Below are positions 1-6,947 of a DNA stretch of 64,000 bases, in pieces. Position 1 is the first letter of the stretch, and each line of letters starts with the position of its first letter. Source of the stretch: Nitrosomonadales bacterium (GTDB taxonomy: Bacteria; Pseudomonadota; Gammaproteobacteria; Burkholderiales; Gallionellaceae); contig JACRNY010000007.1 in the NCBI GenBank assembly GCA_016214695.1, positions 37,160-101,159 of the forward strand, given 5' to 3'. Below the pieces are notes generated by a model. It was not told the origin of the DNA and did not search any database. It worked only from the letters and a program-made list of their open reading frames with translations. The position numbers were made by a program, and so were the translations under genes.

Positions 1-325
1 CGCGCAGCACCATCTGGCATGCCAGACGCCACTCGGTGGTGACCACATCGTTGACCTTCATGGCATCGATCTGCGCTGCAGTGATCTTGCCGGAGCCCTT
101 GAGTACAGTGATCTCGCGGTCGGTGAGCGGACCGGCCATCGGCCCCTTGTTGGTCAGGTTGGTCACCTTCACCAGGCAGGTCGAGCACTCGCCGTTGGCA
201 CAGCCGAAGTCGATGGGGATATGGTTCTCTTTGGCCAGTTCCAGCACGGTCATCTTGTGGCTGCCCGCGACGGCGTAAACAGTTTTATCCTTGTGCAGCG
301 GGCTGGAAAATGTGATGTTGGGCAT
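1..325 (-). CDS. 2Fe-2S ferredoxin, Shethna FeSII-like, partial (3' end outside window)
   Basis: The gene enters from the left edge; 108 codons are visible. It encodes a plant/vertebrate-type [2Fe-2S] ferredoxin: cluster motif FGCANGECSTC near residues 44-54 and a fourth Cys in WRLACQ near residue 103. The N-terminus MPNITFSSPL, the stretch VKVTNLTNKG and the block LTDREITVLKGSGKI closely resemble, from memory, Azotobacter FeSII (Shethna protein II), which binds nitrogenase under oxygen stress and holds it in a protected inactive complex. FeSII is about 122 aa, so only the last residues are missing. It follows another ferredoxin gene by 28 bp and is the last visible member of the nifB operon. 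The FeSII assignment is inference from family resemblance; a generic electron-carrier ferredoxin is the alternative. Confidence 0.8.
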   Translation of the reverse strand, partial: MPNITFSSPLHKDKTVYAVAGSHKMTVLELAKENHIPIDFGCANGECSTCLVKVTNLTNKGPMAGPLTDREITVLKGSGKITAAQIDAMKVNDVVTTEWRLACQMVLR

Positions 326-353
326 TGCTGTAGCTCCTGAAGTAAAGTGAAAA

Positions 354-638
354 TCAAGCCTTGATGATGATGTTCCCGCCGAGTACCTGTGCCTGGCAGG
401 CCAGCCGCTGGTCGCTCGCGGCCATGTTTTCCTGCAGCACCTTGTCTTCCAGCACCGAGCGTTCGCTCATGTGTTGCATGCCGGAAACCACCTTTACCGC
501 GCAGGTACAACACTCGCCCTCGCGGCAACCGTAGGTGATGCCGGCGCCGATCTTTTCGGAGATCTCGATCAGGCGCGTGCCCGCGGGAACGCTGACGGTG
601 ACGCCGAGTTTTTCGAAAGTGACGTTGGCCTTAGGCAT
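354..638 (-). CDS. 2Fe-2S ferredoxin
   Basis: A 94-residue [2Fe-2S] ferredoxin. The cluster ligands are visible as YGCREGECCTC near residues 37-47 and the fourth Cys in QRLACQAQ near residue 80. It lies 15 bp downstream of the nifO-like gene and 28 bp upstream of the FeSII-like gene, so it is co-transcribed with nifB. Small ferredoxins in this place usually serve electron transfer or Fe-S donation for nitrogenase; the exact partner cannot be read from the sequence. It is shorter than its neighbour and lacks the FeSII-specific middle insertion. Confidence 0.85.
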   Translation of the reverse strand: MPKANVTFEKLGVTVSVPAGTRLIEISEKIGAGITYGCREGECCTCAVKVVSGMQHMSERSVLEDKVLQENMAASDQRLACQAQVLGGNIIIKA

Positions 639-653
639 GGCTGGAATCCAGAG

Positions 654-1139
654 TTAAAAAAGGTTGTTCTCGATTGTCTCCTCTCCCTTTGGGAGAGGAT
701 TGAGGTGAGGGGATTTCGGGGTCGGGCAGGGCTTGGCGTGATGCCCATTCGGGCAAGCCTCGATATCGCCTGCCGGTTTTGCGTTGTTGAGTCCTATCCA
801 TCCGTTCACGGCCTCGGCGTCGAAGCCAACGCGCAACTCGCCATCCACATCCATCAGCGGACGACGGATCAGCAGCGGGTCGATCAGCATCATGCTCAGC
901 GCCTCTTCCTCGCCACAGTCAGCGGGAATCACTTCGCCCGACTTCACGCGCGGTGCGGCCGGATTGAACCATTGGCCGACAGGCAGTTCGCCGAAGAAGG
1001 GGCGCAGGCGATCGGCGGTCCACTTCTCGGTGAGCAGGTTCTTCGCCAGAACGGTATGCCCCGACGCGGCCAGCCACACCTTCTGTTTGGTGTTGTTGCC
1101 GCAGCCGGGCTTCTCGTAAAAGACGACGGTGGCCATCAT
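654..1139 (-). CDS. nifO: NifO-like ArsC/Spx-family nitrogenase-associated protein
   Basis: About 161 aa with a thioredoxin-like ArsC/Spx fold signature: VVFYEKPGCGNNTKQK at the N-terminus with one Cys, then PFFGELPVGQWFNPAAPRVKSGE and the LIRRPLM block. This is the family named NifO in Azotobacter, where the order nifB-fdxN-nifO is the same as here; NifO affects molybdenum and nitrate/nitrogen-source responses, mechanism unclear. The start ATGATG overlaps the TGA of the upstream ferredoxin (either ATG is possible). The last roughly 25 residues (SPHLNPLPKGEET) are translated from a dispersed inverted repeat and are not expected in the family, so the original stop was probably lost. Confidence 0.75.
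   Translation of the reverse strand: MMATVVFYEKPGCGNNTKQKVWLAASGHTVLAKNLLTEKWTADRLRPFFGELPVGQWFNPAAPRVKSGEVIPADCGEEEALSMMLIDPLLIRRPLMDVDGELRVGFDAEAVNGWIGLNNAKPAGDIEACPNGHHAKPCPTPKSPHLNPLPKGEETIENNLF
680..712. repeat. Family A inverted repeat read as the C-terminus of nifO
   Basis: A short hairpin (CCTCTCCC..TTT..GGGAGAGG) followed by a G/T-rich arm ending GTGAGGGG. The same unit recurs at about a dozen places in the window (for example 3051-3093, 37751-37868, 48513-48630, 49133-49168). Here it supplies the last codons of the nifO-like gene. Confidence 0.8.
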
Positions 1140-1390
1140 GCTGCCAGCTTCTGCAGCGGGATATTGGTGAGCGAACCGGGCGGGTTCATCGGCTCGCCGT
1201 CCGCGTTCAATATCGCCCCCTCGATCGGGCAGATACTGGCGCATTGCGAATCCTCGAAGTCGCCGGAACACTCGTTGCACTTGTCCGGGTCGATCAGAAA
1301 ATGCGGCTTCGCCTCGTAGATCGCCTTGCTCGGGCACAGCGGTTGGCAGGCCCAGCAGTTGGTGCAGAGTTCGATGATTTCGAGTGCCAT
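1136..1390 (-). CDS. fdxN: Nif-associated 2[4Fe-4S] ferredoxin (FdxN type)
   Basis: An 84-residue bacterial ferredoxin. The first cluster motif is CTNCWACQPLCP near residues 9-20; the second is CNECSGDFEDSQCASICP, with the long insertion between the first two and last two Cys typical of nif and Alvin-type ferredoxins. It follows nifB in the same operon (168 bp spacer containing a repeat pair) and its stop codon overlaps the start of nifO. FdxN-type ferredoxins feed electrons to NifB for NifB-co synthesis or to nitrogenase. A second FdxN-like gene lies after nifT (37545-37745). Confidence 0.92.
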   Translation of the reverse strand: MALEIIELCTNCWACQPLCPSKAIYEAKPHFLIDPDKCNECSGDFEDSQCASICPIEGAILNADGEPMNPPGSLTNIPLQKLAA

Positions 1391-1426
1391 GGTCGTATTC
1401 CTTTGTTAGAGGTCAAAACCTTTGTT

Positions 1427-1543
1427 AGCCACAGAGAACACAGAGATCACAGAGAAGTGGTTTAAGCAGGGATGAGCGTTTTTTTGCCCAACTCGCAAAA
1501 ACAAACCGCCAAACTCTCTGTGTACTCTGTGGTCTCTGTGGCA
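1427..1543. repeat. Family C inverted repeat pair (GCCACAGAG / CTCTGTGGC)
   Basis: Left arm GCCACAGAGAACACAGAG and right arm ending in TCTCTGTGGC form a long imperfect hairpin in the nifB-fdxN spacer. Related copies lie at 16104-16221, 33881-33980 and 50979-51041. Confidence 0.85.
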
Positions 1544-1558
1544 AATGGGTTTTAAGCC

Positions 1559-3148
1559 TTAAGCCACCTTCTGTTGTTCGTCTGCCTTCGCTTCCAGCTT
1601 GCCCGCAACCCGCATCTCTTCGTACACCTTGAGCACGGCGTCCTCGATCGGCTCCATCGCGTGTTCGCCGTTGGGCTGGATGCCCGCCGCTTCCAGCGGA
1701 CCCCAGGGTTCGTAGCCGACCTTGCTGCACAGCACGGCTTCGCAACCGGCCAGTACTTTCAGCGTCTTGTCCAGCACGCTCTCGCCGTCGCCGCAGCTGA
1801 TGTCGCCTTCGCAGTAGGGCGTGGTCTTGCGGTGGCCGATGAAGCGCACACCATCGGATGATGCTTCGTAGATCAGGAACTCGCCGGCATGGCCGAAGTG
1901 TTCGTTGATCACGCCGCCGCCCTTGGTGGCGACCGCCATCAGTACCGGGCGTGTCGTTTCCTTCTTCTGCAGTCCCTGGATGCTGACCAGTTGCACCTTG
2001 GATTCCTTGGCGAGGCGTTTGCTCTCCAATTCTTCGTTGATGGCGGCATGCACTTCGGCACGCATCTTCATCGCTTCGGGATAGTTGATCTCCATCTGCT
2101 CGACCTTGTCCATGGTGAACTCGGAGCCTCTATCCTCGCCCAGCAGACCGACCGCATCGGCGCGGCACTGGCGGCAATGGCGCATCATGTTCATGTCGCC
2201 CTCACACGCGTCCTGAAGCGCTTGCAATTCCTCGTTGGTCGGGCCGCGCTGGCCGGTGAGGCCGTAGAAGGTGCCGTGCTCGGCTTCCGAGATCAGCGGC
2301 ATCACGTTGTGCAGGAATGCGCCTTTGGCCTTCACGATCTTCGACACTTCTTCCAGATGCTTGTCGTTCACGCCGGGGATCATCACCGAGTTCACTTTCA
2401 CCAGGATGCCCTTGGCGACCAGCATCTCCAGCCCCTTCTGTTGTTGCGCGATGAGGATCTCGGCCGCTTCGCGACCCTTGATGCGCTTGTTCTTCCAGAA
2501 GATCCACGGATAGATCTGCGCGCCCACGTCGGGATCGACGCAGTTGATGGTGATGGTCACATGGTCGATGTTGTACTGCGACAGTTGCTCCACCTGCTCG
2601 GGCAGCGACAGACCGTTGGTCGACACGCACAGCTTGATGTCCGGGGCCTGCTCGGACAGCATGCGGAACGTCTCGAAGGTGCGCTCCGGATTGGCCAAGG
2701 GATCACCGGGACCGGCGATGCCCAGCACCGTCATCTGCGGGATGGTGGCCGCGACGGCCAATACTTTTTTCACCGCCTGCACCGGATGGTGTAACTCGGA
2801 CACCACGCCGGGGCGCGACTCGTTGGCGCAGTCGTATTTGCGGTTGCAGTAATTACATTGAATATTGCAGGCCGGAGCCACCGCTACATGCATACGTGCA
2901 AAGTAATGGTGTGCTTCTTCCGAATAGCAGGGGTGGTTGAACACCTTCTGGCGGATATGCTCAGGCAGGTGGTTCATCTGGTCGTCGGTCGAACCGCACG
3001 ATCCGGCGGAACAGCCGCTGGATTTGGAAGTTGCCCGCAGCGCTTCGTTCGCTCCCTCGCCCGCAAGCGGGAGAGGGTTGGGGAGAGGGGAGCAGGCTTG
3101 CCTGCTGGGCGCTTCACTTGCTGCGTTATTCAAGACTGGTAGTTGCAC
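1559..3148 (-). CDS. nifB: Nitrogenase cofactor biosynthesis protein NifB (radical SAM, with NifX-like C-terminal domain)
   Basis: NifB makes NifB-co, the [8Fe-9S-C] precursor of FeMo-co, using SAM radical chemistry. The 529-aa product shows the NifB N-terminal Cys-rich motif SGCSAGSCGS (residues 44-53), the radical SAM triad CNIQCNYC (C94, C98, C101), GIAGPGDPLANP and STNGL, and the C-terminal CRQCRADAVGLLGEDR. A NifX/NafY-like cofactor-binding domain occupies about residues 400-510 (GGGVINEHFGHAGEFLIYE). The start is GTG with a GGAGG ribosome site upstream. Residues about 19-36 ([11 protein letters not shown]) are encoded by a dispersed Family A repeat inserted in frame near the N-terminus, which is unusual. 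A sigma-54 promoter and two NifA sites lie upstream. Confidence 0.97.
   Translation of the reverse strand: MQLPVLNNAASEAPSRQACSPLPNPLPLAGEGANEALRATSKSSGCSAGSCGSTDDQMNHLPEHIRQKVFNHPCYSEEAHHYFARMHVAVAPACNIQCNYCNRKYDCANESRPGVVSELHHPVQAVKKVLAVAATIPQMTVLGIAGPGDPLANPERTFETFRMLSEQAPDIKLCVSTNGLSLPEQVEQLSQYNIDHVTITINCVDPDVGAQIYPWIFWKNKRIKGREAAEILIAQQQKGLEMLVAKGILVKVNSVMIPGVNDKHLEEVSKIVKAKGAFLHNVMPLISEAEHGTFYGLTGQRGPTNEELQALQDACEGDMNMMRHCRQCRADAVGLLGEDRGSEFTMDKVEQMEINYPEAMKMRAEVHAAINEELESKRLAKESKVQLVSIQGLQKKETTRPVLMAVATKGGGVINEHFGHAGEFLIYEASSDGVRFIGHRKTTPYCEGDISCGDGESVLDKTLKVLAGCEAVLCSKVGYEPWGPLEAAGIQPNGEHAMEPIEDAVLKVYEEMRVAGKLEAKADEQQKVA
3051..3093. repeat. Family A repeat inside nifB (in frame)
   Basis: GCTCCCTCGCCCGCAAGCGG plus a GAGAGGGTTGGGGAGAGGG arm. 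On the nifB strand it is translated as [12 protein letters not shown]. It lies upstream of the conserved NifB SGCSAGSCGS motif, in a region that tolerates length changes. Confidence 0.85.
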
Positions 3149-3181
3149 GATCTGTCCTCCGCTAAGGTTCGGCTGAGTATG

Positions 3182-3197
3182 AGCAAACAGCGTGCCC
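3182..3197 (-). promoter_or_regulatory. Sigma-54 promoter of nifB
   Basis: On the minus strand the site reads GGGCAC-GCTGT-TTGCT, one mismatch from TGGCAC-N5-TTGCW with the GG-N10-GC spacing intact. The predicted transcript start near 3171 leaves a leader of about 23 bases with GGAGG before the nifB GTG. Confidence 0.85.
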
Positions 3198-3258
3198 GCT
3201 TCTGAATCTCGCTTAACTCATTGTTTTATATTGATCGTATGTGCGCGGCGTGCACCGC

Positions 3259-3274
3259 TGTTGCAAATGGCACA
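3259..3274. promoter_or_regulatory. NifA upstream activator site (nifB side)
   Basis: Perfect TGT-N10-ACA (TGTTGCAAATGGCACA). It sits about 60 bp upstream of the nifB -24 box and can also serve the divergent promoter at 3503. Confidence 0.85.
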
Positions 3275-3291
3275 TGACAGGCGCCCGGGCT

Positions 3292-3307
3292 TGTGGCGAA
3301 GGTGACA
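3292..3307. promoter_or_regulatory. Second NifA upstream activator site
   Basis: Perfect TGT-N10-ACA (TGTGGCGAAGGTGACA), 33 bp (about three helical turns) from the first site, as expected for tandem NifA binding on one face of the DNA. Confidence 0.85.
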
Positions 3308-3373
3308 AATTCACCGCGCGGGGTGTTTCGGGAGGGGGATGTTGGGCGATTCAGCCGATCGCTGGCACATCTT

Positions 3374-3465
3374 CCGTTCGTGGTGAGCTTGTCGAACCAT
3401 GAGCGGAGGATGCAATAAATCAATGCATTGATACTCTGGCCCTTCGACAGGCTCAGGGCGAACGG
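3374..3465. repeat. Family E inverted repeat pair
   Basis: Arms CCGTTCGTGGTGAGCTTGTC and GACAGGCTCAGGGCGAACGG form a long imperfect hairpin between the two divergent nif promoters. Related copies: 8244-8331, 52816-52951, 55752-55800. The rest of 3149-3531 holds the promoters and activator sites listed separately. Confidence 0.85.
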
Positions 3466-3502
3466 ATTTGCTCATGACTTTCTTTGCTTCCCGATTCAGT
3501 CT

Positions 3503-3518
3503 TGGCACTGTAATTGCC
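3503..3518 (+). promoter_or_regulatory. Sigma-54 promoter of the CCG Fe-S protein gene
   Basis: TGGCAC-TGTAA-TTGCC matches the -24/-12 consensus. Counting from the GC at -12, transcription should start near 3529, only about 3 bases before the best ATG (3532), so the message may be leaderless. The NifA sites at 3259 and 3292 lie 200-245 bp upstream. Confidence 0.8.
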
Positions 3519-3531
3519 TCTCCGATCCGAT

Positions 3532-4974
3532 ATGAAAAAACATCATCTCGACTGGTCTTCTTATGAAACGGCGGGGCAGGGCGACGCCTATGCGGGCATC
3601 CCCGCCACGGGCGGCGACTTCGCCAAAGCGGTGGCGGTCTGCATCGGCGACAAGCAATGCCAACGCAAACCCAAAGGCGTGATGTGCCCCAGCTTCCGCG
3701 CCACCGACGATCCGGCGCATTCACCGGGCGGGCGCGTGAAGGTGCTCAAGGCCGCCTTGAATGGCGAACTCGGCGACGACCCCTTCGCCGGACAAGCATT
3801 GGCCGATGCCATGGAACTCTGCGTCGGCTGCAAAGGCTGCAAGCGCGAATGCGCCAACCAGGTCGACATGGCCGCCATCAAGATCGAATATCAGGCGCAG
3901 CGCAATGAACGCATTGGCATATCGCGGCGCGACCGGCTGGTGGCGGCGATGCCGCGATGGTTGCGACATCGCCGTATCTTGCGCGGCCTGATCCGCCTGC
4001 GTAACCGCATGCCGTGGCTGGCGCAGCTGGGCGAAAGATTCTTCGGCATCTCCGCCCAACGACAATTACCGGAACCCGTTACTGCTCCGTTCGTGCTGCA
4101 CCCGCAAGGGGTAGGCCGTGGCTGTAAGGGGCTGAAGCCCCAACAGCACACGCACAGTAGCGTAGCGTATCGAAGCATGAATGGAGTAGACACCTCGAAT
4201 CAGTGCAGCGAAAAAGACGTCATCCTCTTCGTCGACACCTTCGCCCTGCACTTTGAACCCGAGATCGCCGCCGCCGCGCAGCAGGTGCTGACTGCCGCAG
4301 GCTACAACGTCATCACCCTGCAAGCGCAGCCGGATGACGAACCCGACCGCGCTCTATGTTGCGGCCGCACCTATCTTTCATTGGGGCAGGTCGAGGAGGC
4401 ACGCCACGAAGCGCGCCGTCTGCATTCCGCCTTGCGCCCGGCATTGGCGGCGGGCATTCCCGTCGTCGGATTGGAACCCTCGTGTATCCTGTCCCTGCGA
4501 GACGATCATCTGAAGCTCGGCCTGGGCGAAGATGCGGTGGCATTATCAAAACAGGTCTACCTGCTGGAAGAGTTCATCGCGCGCGAACACGACCGCAAAC
4601 GCTTCACCCTGGAATTCAAACCGCTGCCGCGCGGCAGGACGCTGGTGCACGGGCACTGCCACCAGAAAGCCGTCGGTGCGATGAAGTCGCTGCGCAAAGT
4701 GCTGCGCCTGATCCCGGAGTTCGAGTTCGAATTCATCGAAGCCAGCTGCTGCGGCATGGCGGGCAGTTTCGGGCTGGAAGCGGAACACGCCGACATCTCC
4801 ATGCAGATGGCCGAGATCGACCTGCTGCCCGCATTGCGCGCCGCACCCGATGCCGCCATCCTCGCCAACGGCTTCTCCTGCCGTCACCAGATACGCGAAG
4901 GCGCGGATCGCCAGCCGGTGCATGTGGCCTTGCTGCTGCGCGACGCGCTTATCACGGGAGAGCAAACATGCTGA
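3532..4974 (+). CDS. CCG-domain Fe-S oxidoreductase (GlcF/HdrB-like), nif-regulated
   Basis: A 480-aa protein resembling the Fe-S half of FAD-linked oxidases such as D-lactate or glycolate dehydrogenases, but without the flavin half. In order: CIGDKQCQRKPKGVMCPSFR near the N-terminus, a second cluster motif CVGCKGCKRECANQVDMA (about residues 98-115), and two CCG-type motifs, ALCCGRTYLSLGQ and ASCCGMAGSFG, with conserved GHCHQKA. It would transfer electrons from an unknown donor to or from the quinone or ferredoxin pool. Residues about 190-222 (GVGRGCKGLKPQQ) look like an inserted unconserved segment around a GGGGCTGAAGCCCC hairpin. ATG at 3532 is preferred because an upstream TTG overlaps the -12 box; no clear ribosome site is seen. 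Its stop overlaps the next gene. Partner and substrate are unknown. Confidence 0.75.
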   Translation: MKKHHLDWSSYETAGQGDAYAGIPATGGDFAKAVAVCIGDKQCQRKPKGVMCPSFRATDDPAHSPGGRVKVLKAALNGELGDDPFAGQALADAMELCVGCKGCKRECANQVDMAAIKIEYQAQRNERIGISRRDRLVAAMPRWLRHRRILRGLIRLRNRMPWLAQLGERFFGISAQRQLPEPVTAPFVLHPQGVGRGCKGLKPQQHTHSSVAYRSMNGVDTSNQCSEKDVILFVDTFALHFEPEIAAAAQQVLTAAGYNVITLQAQPDDEPDRALCCGRTYLSLGQVEEARHEARRLHSALRPALAAGIPVVGLEPSCILSLRDDHLKLGLGEDAVALSKQVYLLEEFIAREHDRKRFTLEFKPLPRGRTLVHGHCHQKAVGAMKSLRKVLRLIPEFEFEFIEASCCGMAGSFGLEAEHADISMQMAEIDLLPALRAAPDAAILANGFSCRHQIREGADRQPVHVALLLRDALITGEQTC

Positions 4975-5318
4975 GCGGCGCCATGCTGGGACTGATGGAA
5001 CGCATCGCCCTCGACATCATGGTGTTGACCGACGAGATCAGCGAGGAGGATTTCTTCAGCAGCCGCCTGACCCGGAACCAGACCTTGCAGTTGCTGGCCA
5101 GTCTCGCGCGCACCGCTGCCGACCTGCCCGCCGCCACGCGCGAACGCATGCACGAGATCGACTGGGCGGCCTGGGCCGCGTTGCAGGTCGCCCTCGCCAG
5201 ACCCGCTCAGCATCCCCTGCAGATCTGGATCGCCATCAAGGAACTCACCCCGCTGACGGTGCAGCGACTGCACGACTACAAGCGCAAGCAGCCGCAATTG
5301 TTTTCGATGGTGTTGTAA
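4968..5318 (+). CDS. Small helical protein of unknown function
   Basis: 116 aa, translationally coupled to the preceding gene (ATGCTGA overlap). No signal peptide or Cys. The block RLTRNQTLQLLASLARTAAD and the later IDWAAWAALQVAL resemble the helical layout of HepT-like (DUF86) proteins, but the catalytic RX4-6HXY motif of HepT toxins is not visible, and no MntA-type partner is adjacent. Because it shares the NifA/sigma-54 transcript of the CCG protein, a nitrogen-fixation accessory role is more likely than a toxin role. Function not assigned. Confidence 0.6.
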   Translation: MLSGAMLGLMERIALDIMVLTDEISEEDFFSSRLTRNQTLQLLASLARTAADLPAATRERMHEIDWAAWAALQVALARPAQHPLQIWIAIKELTPLTVQRLHDYKRKQPQLFSMVL

Positions 5319-5370
5319 AGCTTTTTACATTATTTTGCATTATGTGAGCAAATAATGTAAAAATATAGCC

Positions 5371-6834
5371 ATGTCATTGACCCAATACCAATTTCTGGAT
5401 GCATACAACCCGTGGTGGAACGGCGGCGAGGCGGCTTTTGCCGGTTTGCCGGAGTTCCATCGCGACGTATTCGACGACCTTTACGCCGACATTCAACGCC
5501 TGCCACAAATGATCTCGGTCACCGGGCCGCGTCGCGTGGGTAAAAGCACCTTGCTCAGGCAGTGCATCCGCAAACTGATCCAGGAACACGGCAAAGAACA
5601 GGCTCAGCGCATCGTCTACTTCACCATGGACGATCCGGCGCTGCTGCTGCCGCATGTCGATATGGATCGCTTTTTCGAAGATCTGGTGGCCGAGTTCGCC
5701 ACGCGCGCGAAGGATGGCACGGTGTACCTGTTCCTTGACGAGATACAGAAATTTCCGCGCTGGGAACTATACCTCAAGAAACATTACGACCTGAAAACGC
5801 CGGTGCGCTTTGTGGTGTCGGGCTCGGCATCCGCGCCGATATTTCGCAAGTCGCGCGAGAGTTTGCTCGGACGGATACATGACTATTCGGTGTTGCCGTT
5901 TAGCTTTCGGGAGTTTTATTGCTTTACGTTCTTACCAAGCGCCGATCACAATGCTTCTAGAGAAATGCTTTCTTTAGGAAATGAAATTCGAAAGAATCGA
6001 ACGCCGAAGGAGGTTGTGACTTCATTGTCTCGTATTGTTGCGGCCCCCAAAAATATTGATGGAGAACGTTTGGTCGGAGAGATATTGAATCTCTTCTTCT
6101 TTGAAGGAGGCTTTCCGGAGGTCTGGAAACTCCCCGACATCCTTGCCAAGCAGGAATACCTCTACCAGAACCAGATCGAGCGCGTGATTTTCGAAGACTT
6201 GCTGGTGGCCGCCGAATTTCGCAAACCGGAAATGCTGCGCCGCTTCTATCTTGGGTTGCTGGCCGAGCCGGGGCGGGAAACCAATATAACCAAACTAGCA
6301 AAAGATATCGCCATTGCCCCGGGCACTATTACGACCTATTTCCCTTTATTAGAAGCGACCGATCTGGTGTGGCGTCTGCACAAATACACCGGTAGCAAGG
6401 CCACGGCGAAAGCAGGTAATTTCAAGAGTTATCTGGTCGATCTGGCTGTGCGCAATGCGGTGATGAAACTCACGCCGGAACGGCTGCTGGCCGATGAGCC
6501 GGTGTTGGGCTTGTATGCGGAGAACATCGTCGCCAATCACCTGAGCCGCTGGCCGGGGCTGGTGGAGCTTGCCTATTATCGTGAGCGCAACAACGAGCTG
6601 GATTTCATCGTCGATCTGGGCGCGACGCGCATCGGCATCGAGGTTAAATATCGCGCCACGTTGAACGAGAATGAACTGAACAAGAGCCGCGCCATCGCCG
6701 AGACGCTGGGTTGCGAGGCATTTGTCGTGGTGTGCAAGAAGCGACCGGACGAGTCGCTGGAAAAACGCTTGCAGGAAAAATCAAAGATCCCGTTGGCGGT
6801 TGTTCCATTGGCGGACTTCCTGCTGTTGTTCTGA
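5371..6834 (+). CDS. AAA ATPase with DUF4143 domain
   Basis: 487 aa. N-terminal AAA_14 domain: Walker A GPRRVGKST near residue 52, Walker B VYLFLDEIQKFPRW near residue 118, sensor VVSGSASAP. The C-terminal part carries the DUF4143 nuclease-like fold (RERNNELDFIVD...IGIEVKYR, the E-x-D-x-K pattern). Such genes are common, mobile and of unclear role, often in defence or stress contexts. The middle (about 5914-6115) is visibly richer in A+T than its flanks, suggesting a mosaic history. It does not belong to the nif regulon; a 52-bp gap precedes it. Confidence 0.85.
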   Translation: MSLTQYQFLDAYNPWWNGGEAAFAGLPEFHRDVFDDLYADIQRLPQMISVTGPRRVGKSTLLRQCIRKLIQEHGKEQAQRIVYFTMDDPALLLPHVDMDRFFEDLVAEFATRAKDGTVYLFLDEIQKFPRWELYLKKHYDLKTPVRFVVSGSASAPIFRKSRESLLGRIHDYSVLPFSFREFYCFTFLPSADHNASREMLSLGNEIRKNRTPKEVVTSLSRIVAAPKNIDGERLVGEILNLFFFEGGFPEVWKLPDILAKQEYLYQNQIERVIFEDLLVAAEFRKPEMLRRFYLGLLAEPGRETNITKLAKDIAIAPGTITTYFPLLEATDLVWRLHKYTGSKATAKAGNFKSYLVDLAVRNAVMKLTPERLLADEPVLGLYAENIVANHLSRWPGLVELAYYRERNNELDFIVDLGATRIGIEVKYRATLNENELNKSRAIAETLGCEAFVVVCKKRPDESLEKRLQEKSKIPLAVVPLADFLLLF

Positions 6835-6947
6835 CCCATATTCCGCGCGTATCCGCTTTGTAACCAAAGGTGCCGGAGTCGAATTGTTTGCCATTTTCGG
6901 GGCCAGCATCGCAATTGTTGTGAGCCAACATCAACGACCGGCCTTGT

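Noticed and set aside
3514..3531. TTG start for the CCG protein
   Set aside because: It lies inside the -12 box of the sigma-54 promoter and would be upstream of the transcript start; ATG 3532 is preferred.
4968..5318. NifQ
   Set aside because: No Cys motif (CX4CX2CX5C) of NifQ is present; the protein has no Cys cluster.
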